A DNA stretch of 64,000 nt from Polynucleobacter sp. MWH-UH25E (GTDB taxonomy: Bacteria; Pseudomonadota; Gammaproteobacteria; Burkholderiales; Burkholderiaceae): contig NZ_CP061286.1 in assembly GCF_018687095.1 (NCBI RefSeq), forward strand, positions 1,488,001 through 1,552,000, written 5' to 3'. Made by a program: the position numbers and the translations under genes. Shown in pieces: positions 60,170-64,000 of this stretch; the first letter of the stretch is position 1, and every line of letters begins with the position of its first letter. The notes beneath the pieces were generated by a model, which saw only the letters and a program-made list of their open reading frames with translations, was not told where the DNA came from and searched no databases.

Positions 60170-62260
60170 ATGTATTTTCAGCATTTCCGAACTTATCTTG
60201 TTGCAATCTCGCTAATCACATCATGCTTAATGAGTGCGAATGTTTGGTCGCAAAATGACCTTGATACGGCATTGCAGATCAATGTCAGCGGCTCTCGCGA
60301 TGATGGTCAGGGGTTCTTATCACCAAATAAAGTGCTAGCTGGAGATGAGCTGCAAAATAAGCTTGGCAAAACTCTGGGTTCTACGCTTGCAAATGAACTA
60401 GGAGTATCGGCTACAGGTTATGGATCTGGGGCTTCGAGACCTGTAATTAGGGGGCTTGAAGGTGCTCGTGTGCAAATCTTACAAAATGGTCTCTCTGTTG
60501 GCGATGTATCAAGCATTTCTCCAGACCACGCTGTAGCTAACCCGATGCAAAATACTCATCAGATCGAAATATTACGTGGCGCAGCTGCTTTAATGTACGG
60601 CTCTGGCTCTAGTGGCGGCTTAGTGAATGTATTAAATGATCGGATCGTAACCACGTTGCCCGACGCATTGTCTGGCGCAATGAATGCGAGTTATGAAACC
60701 GTAAATCAAGGCAAAACAGGCAATATTGAGCTAGATGCACCAGCCGGCCCCCTAGCTTTACATCTTGATTCAACTATCAGCAACTCGAATAACTATCAAA
60801 TTCCTGGTTATGCAGAGCAAGGTGGACCAAATGCGAACTGGGAGATCAATCCAGGCAAGCCTGTAAACGTTCCCTACAGTGGAAAACTCCCTTTTTCATT
60901 TAGTAATCAGAACAGTTTAGGTCTTGGTGCCTCGTATATTCGAAATGATGGCTACACCGGGGTTTCATTAGAGAGAATGAATCACAACTACGGCATACCT
61001 ACAGCCGAAGGTGGGTTCATACAGCAATCCCAAAATCGCTACGACCTGGCCCATCAGACAAATGATCCATTTGATGGGTTTACCTCCCTAAAGTTCAGCG
61101 CAGCAAACACTAACTATCAACATACTGAATTTACCAATAACGGCATTGCCTCTACCCAATGGAATAACGCCGCCACAGAAGCGCGATTGGAATTGGCCCA
61201 TAAACAGTGGCTTGGATCAAAGGGCGTGATTGGTGCCCAAGTGACTGGCGCAACGCTGAATGTGATTGATTTGACTACATATAACTATGCCATCGTCCCG
61301 CAAACAAAATCCAATGCAAGCGCCCTATTTTTGGTTGAAGAAGGACGCTACGGTGACTTGAAAACCAGCTTAGGCGCTCGCTACGGTTATGCAGCGCAAA
61401 ACCCAAACTCGGCAACTCAGTTTCCCAACCCTAGTTCACAGGGTTTTGTGCCAAATATATATGGGCCACCAAGTATTCAGAATCGACAATTCAATTTGTT
61501 TTCATATTCAGCTGGTGGAATGTATGACCTTGCGAAAGGCTACGGTCTTGGCCTAGCATATACCGTTTCGCAAAGAGCACCGACACCACAAGAACTATAT
61601 TCCTACGGGCCTCACGACTCGACGGCCACGTTTGATATTGGAAACTCCAATTTAGGCACTGAAACATCCCACAATGTTGAACTTAGTTTCCAGAAAACTT
61701 TGGGTGATATTCGTAGCAAAGTCAGCCTTTATCGCAACCAATTTACGAATTACATTTATGGCTACTACACTGGCTCATACAGCACAACAAACGAGAACTT
61801 TTCCGTTGTTCAGGCTTCGCAAGCGAATGCCAACATCAGGGGCGCAGAGGGCGAGCTATCCTATAACTGGAATCAAACAGGAATTGGTAGTCGCATTTTT
61901 GGTGATGTGTCACAAGGCAGCTTTAATGCTGGAGGAAATTTACCTCTACAACCGGCACCACGCTTAGGCGCGGAAATGGCCTATCAACGTAATGGATGGC
62001 AAAGCAGCGCAACCTATATTTACAGCTATCAACAAAACCGTTTAGCCAACTGGGAAATCGGGCCAACACCAAGCTATAACCTGGTAAATGCAAACCTTTC
62101 CTACACTGAGCGAATTGGGAAAATCAATTGGACTAGCTATTTAGCGCTGAAGAATTTACTGAATCAAGATATACGATATGCAACGTCACCTATGGCTGTA
62201 CGACTCTATGCTCCACAACCAGGTAGAAGCTTAATGGTGGGTGTACGCGCTGCTTTCTAG
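60170..62260 (+). CDS. TonB-dependent outer-membrane receptor, ZnuD-like
   Basis: The 696-residue protein has a signal peptide (to about residue 27), a plug (about 45-160) and a 22-strand-type barrel ending in Phe (GVRAAF). The plug reads RPVIRGLEGARVQILQNG, then SPDHA at 117-121 and QIEILRGAAALMYGSG; the SPDHA and the G-GDV-SPDH context are typical of ZnuD-type zinc receptors. A clear TonB box was not seen. The preceding small His/Cys protein supports a metal role. Zinc is the best guess, but copper or another ligand is possible. Confidence 0.85.
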   Translation: MYFQHFRTYLVAISLITSCLMSANVWSQNDLDTALQINVSGSRDDGQGFLSPNKVLAGDELQNKLGKTLGSTLANELGVSATGYGSGASRPVIRGLEGARVQILQNGLSVGDVSSISPDHAVANPMQNTHQIEILRGAAALMYGSGSSGGLVNVLNDRIVTTLPDALSGAMNASYETVNQGKTGNIELDAPAGPLALHLDSTISNSNNYQIPGYAEQGGPNANWEINPGKPVNVPYSGKLPFSFSNQNSLGLGASYIRNDGYTGVSLERMNHNYGIPTAEGGFIQQSQNRYDLAHQTNDPFDGFTSLKFSAANTNYQHTEFTNNGIASTQWNNAATEARLELAHKQWLGSKGVIGAQVTGATLNVIDLTTYNYAIVPQTKSNASALFLVEEGRYGDLKTSLGARYGYAAQNPNSATQFPNPSSQGFVPNIYGPPSIQNRQFNLFSYSAGGMYDLAKGYGLGLAYTVSQRAPTPQELYSYGPHDSTATFDIGNSNLGTETSHNVELSFQKTLGDIRSKVSLYRNQFTNYIYGYYTGSYSTTNENFSVVQASQANANIRGAEGELSYNWNQTGIGSRIFGDVSQGSFNAGGNLPLQPAPRLGAEMAYQRNGWQSSATYIYSYQQNRLANWEIGPTPSYNLVNANLSYTERIGKINWTSYLALKNLLNQDIRYATSPMAVRLYAPQPGRSLMVGVRAAF

Positions 62261-62278
62261 TAAATAAGGCAAAGAAAA

Positions 62279-63622
62279 TTAACTAGTTGGAACTAGGTCA
62301 ACAATACTTTTAGCTGTTCTCATGGCAACATTGACATCTTTAGTCTCAACCATAATGCGAAGCAGTGGTTCTGTGCCAGATGCCCTTATCAGCACCCTGC
62401 CAATATCCAGCAGCTCTTTTTCAACTAACTGAATCTGCTTACTTAATGTTTCATCCGTTTTCCAGTTATAGCCGGTCTTGAATTTCACATTTAAAAGCAC
62501 TTGGGGGAAAATCTTTACATCATCCAATAGTTGGGACAGACTCTTTTTATTGTGACTCATGGCTGCCAATACTTGCAGCGCAGCTATCGTGCCATCACCA
62601 GTAGAGTGCTGATCCAGGCAAAGTAAGTGTCCAGAACCTTCGCCACCGATAATCCAGCCCTTTTGTTTAAGCAACTCAATTACATATCGATCGCCAACAT
62701 TTGCCCGCTCAAATCCCATGCCCAAACTTCTAATGGCGTTTTCTACCGCTAGATTGGTCATCAGAGTACCGACTACACCGCCTAGTTTTTGCCCCCGGTC
62801 TAATCGGTCCTTAGCCAACACATACAAAAGCTCATCGCCATTGAACAACCGACCGGAAGCATCAACCATCTGCAAACGATCCGCATCGCCATCCAGCGCA
62901 ATGCCAAGATCTGCCTTGGCGTCCTTAACCTTCGCTATCAACGCTTCTGGCGCAGTGGCACCACAGCCATCATTAATGTTGCGACCATCTGGATTGACGC
63001 CAATCGAAATTACTTCCGCTCCAAGTTCATGGAAAACATGGGGTGCAGTGTGATATGCAGCGCCGTTAGCACAGTCTACAACCAGTTTTAATCCCTTTAA
63101 ATTGAGATCGCCAGGAAAGGTGGACTTGCAAAATTCAATATAGCGTCCAGCGGCATCATCCAATCTAAATGCTTTACCCAACTCTTTTGAGCTAACGCAA
63201 CCCATCGGTTTTTCAAGTTCAGCTTCAATTGCTAATTCAAAATCATCTGATAACTTATCGCCATTAGCCGAGAAAAATTTGATACCGTTATCTTGATAGG
63301 GATTGTGAGAGGCAGAAATCACAATACCGGCTGATAAACGCAACGCTTTTGTCAAGTATGCAACGCCTGGGGTTGGAATTGGACCACACAGCATTACATC
63401 AACGCCTGCTGCAGCAAACCCAGCTTCAAGAGCTGCCTCTAAGAGATAGCCGGAAACGCGCGTATCTTTACCAATAAGTACCTTGCAACGCTCTCTAGAA
63501 TTTGCATCCCTACTTAATACTCTGCCAGCAGCATAGCCGAGACGGGTCATAAAATCCGGAACAATCGGAAATTTGCCCACTTCACCGCGAATGCCGTCAG
63601 TTCCAAAGTATTGTTTTTTCAT
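62279..63622 (-). CDS. glmM: Phosphoglucosamine mutase
   Basis: GlmM converts glucosamine 6-phosphate to 1-phosphate for UDP-GlcNAc. The 447-residue enzyme has the phosphoserine loop ISASHNPYQDNG, the magnesium site ALDGDADRLQ and GEGSGHLLC, and RASGTEPLLR near the end. TATAAT (63636-63631, minus) lies 8 nt before the ATG, although folP lies upstream in the same direction, so glmM may have its own leaderless transcript. Confidence 0.97.
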   Translation of the reverse strand: MKKQYFGTDGIRGEVGKFPIVPDFMTRLGYAAGRVLSRDANSRERCKVLIGKDTRVSGYLLEAALEAGFAAAGVDVMLCGPIPTPGVAYLTKALRLSAGIVISASHNPYQDNGIKFFSANGDKLSDDFELAIEAELEKPMGCVSSKELGKAFRLDDAAGRYIEFCKSTFPGDLNLKGLKLVVDCANGAAYHTAPHVFHELGAEVISIGVNPDGRNINDGCGATAPEALIAKVKDAKADLGIALDGDADRLQMVDASGRLFNGDELLYVLAKDRLDRGQKLGGVVGTLMTNLAVENAIRSLGMGFERANVGDRYVIELLKQKGWIIGGEGSGHLLCLDQHSTGDGTIAALQVLAAMSHNKKSLSQLLDDVKIFPQVLLNVKFKTGYNWKTDETLSKQIQLVEKELLDIGRVLIRASGTEPLLRIMVETKDVNVAMRTAKSIVDLVPTS

Positions 63623-63669
63623 AAGTATTGATTATAAAACTTTGAGGAATTTGGAAAGAGAGCTAAATC

Positions 63670-64000
63670 TTAGGTATTTACTGCTTCCCATAGCTTTAAG
63701 GCATCGATAGTTTCAGGTACATCGTGTACCCGAATGATTCTAGCTCCACGATCAGCAGCCATTATTGCTGCTGAAATACTAGGTGCAAGACGCTGATCCG
63801 CTTCCTTGCCGGTGATCTTACCTAGCATTGATTTTCGGGAGATTCCAGCCAGCACTGGAAACCCCGCCTCTGAAAAGAAATAAAATTTGGCGAGCATCTC
63901 TATATTGTGCTCAAGACTCTTACCAAAACCAAAACCTGGATCAAAAGCAATTCGGTTGAAATCAACACCTTTGCTGATCAAAAGATTGGCACGTTCTTCC
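63670..64000 (-). CDS. folP: Dihydropteroate synthase, C-terminal part (truncated by window edge)
   Basis: FolP joins pABA to the pterin in folate synthesis. The frame is open to base 64000 (codons in phase from 63999 down), giving about 110 C-terminal residues: IAFDPGFGFGKSLEHN, LAGISRKSMLG and RIIRVHDVPETIDALK. The N-terminal part lies beyond the window. folP-glmM is a common order, often after ftsH. Confidence 0.94.
   Translation of the reverse strand, partial: EERANLLISKGVDFNRIAFDPGFGFGKSLEHNIEMLAKFYFFSEAGFPVLAGISRKSMLGKITGKEADQRLAPSISAAIMAADRGARIIRVHDVPETIDALKLWEAVNT

Overview
This window looks like a stretch of core chromosome from a free-living freshwater betaproteobacterium of the order Burkholderiales, most probably Polynucleobacter. 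The evidence is the gene order (mfd, ispD, ispF, tig, clpP, clpX, lon, then pyrG-kdsA-eno-ftsB), moderate GC content, very tight gene packing and protein sequences of betaproteobacterial type. No insertion sequence, integrase, prophage or CRISPR array was seen. The naming of the genus is inference from order and protein style; no search was run.

Layout. 1-1395 holds the first 465 codons of mfd (minus strand, running off the left edge), divergent from ispDF (isoprenoid precursors). After tRNA-Leu comes the protein-quality-control block tig-clpP-clpX-lon, tRNA-Val and a PpiD-like periplasmic chaperone (2.7-10.7 kb). 10.7-16.8 kb: a TesA-like esterase divergent from a YbbA-like ABC ATPase, then purL and a spermidine-synthase-like gene. 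16.9-20.3 kb: acnB, a small membrane protein and a DUF2147 protein. 20.4-27.4 kb: pyrG-kdsA-eno-ftsB, hslO, gltX, and a tRNA-Ala/Glu/Asp cluster.

27.4-32.4 kb is the least ordinary part: an operon of an alpha/beta hydrolase, a TolC-family outer-membrane protein and an exported alanine/lysine repeat protein made from perfect 27-bp DNA repeats, then a KdpD-type membrane fragment, a proline-rich exported peptide, an M48 lipoprotein protease and an exported protein with an internal duplication. 32.4-37.1 kb: hyi-glxR-yqiA, an HNH endonuclease, a DUF3108 protein and a potassium-channel-like protein. 37.1-41.5 kb (minus): mltG-tmk-holB-tatD-ankyrin operon. 41.5-54.0 kb: ygfZ, NRDE, a thioesterase, selO, msrB-yciB-bolA-parvulin, an MFS transporter, aroC, a CBS protein, yihY, wrbA, DUF2069 and a FAD-linked oxidase. 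54-59.3 kb: a haloacetate-dehalogenase-like hydrolase, two lipoproteins and the gltIJKL glutamate/aspartate ABC transporter. 59.4-62.3 kb: tRNA-Arg, tRNA-Pro, a small His/Cys protein and a ZnuD-like TonB receptor. The right edge holds glmM and the 3' part of folP.

The most notable signal is not a gene. At many genes a -10-like hexamer lies only 6-9 nt upstream of the start codon, which would give leaderless or nearly leaderless mRNAs. At three divergent pairs (mfd/ispD, mltG/ygfZ, yihY/wrbA) one near-symmetric core of about 7-8 bp could serve both strands in a 19-23 nt intergenic gap. lon has a heat-shock (sigma-32) type promoter that overlaps a small palindrome.
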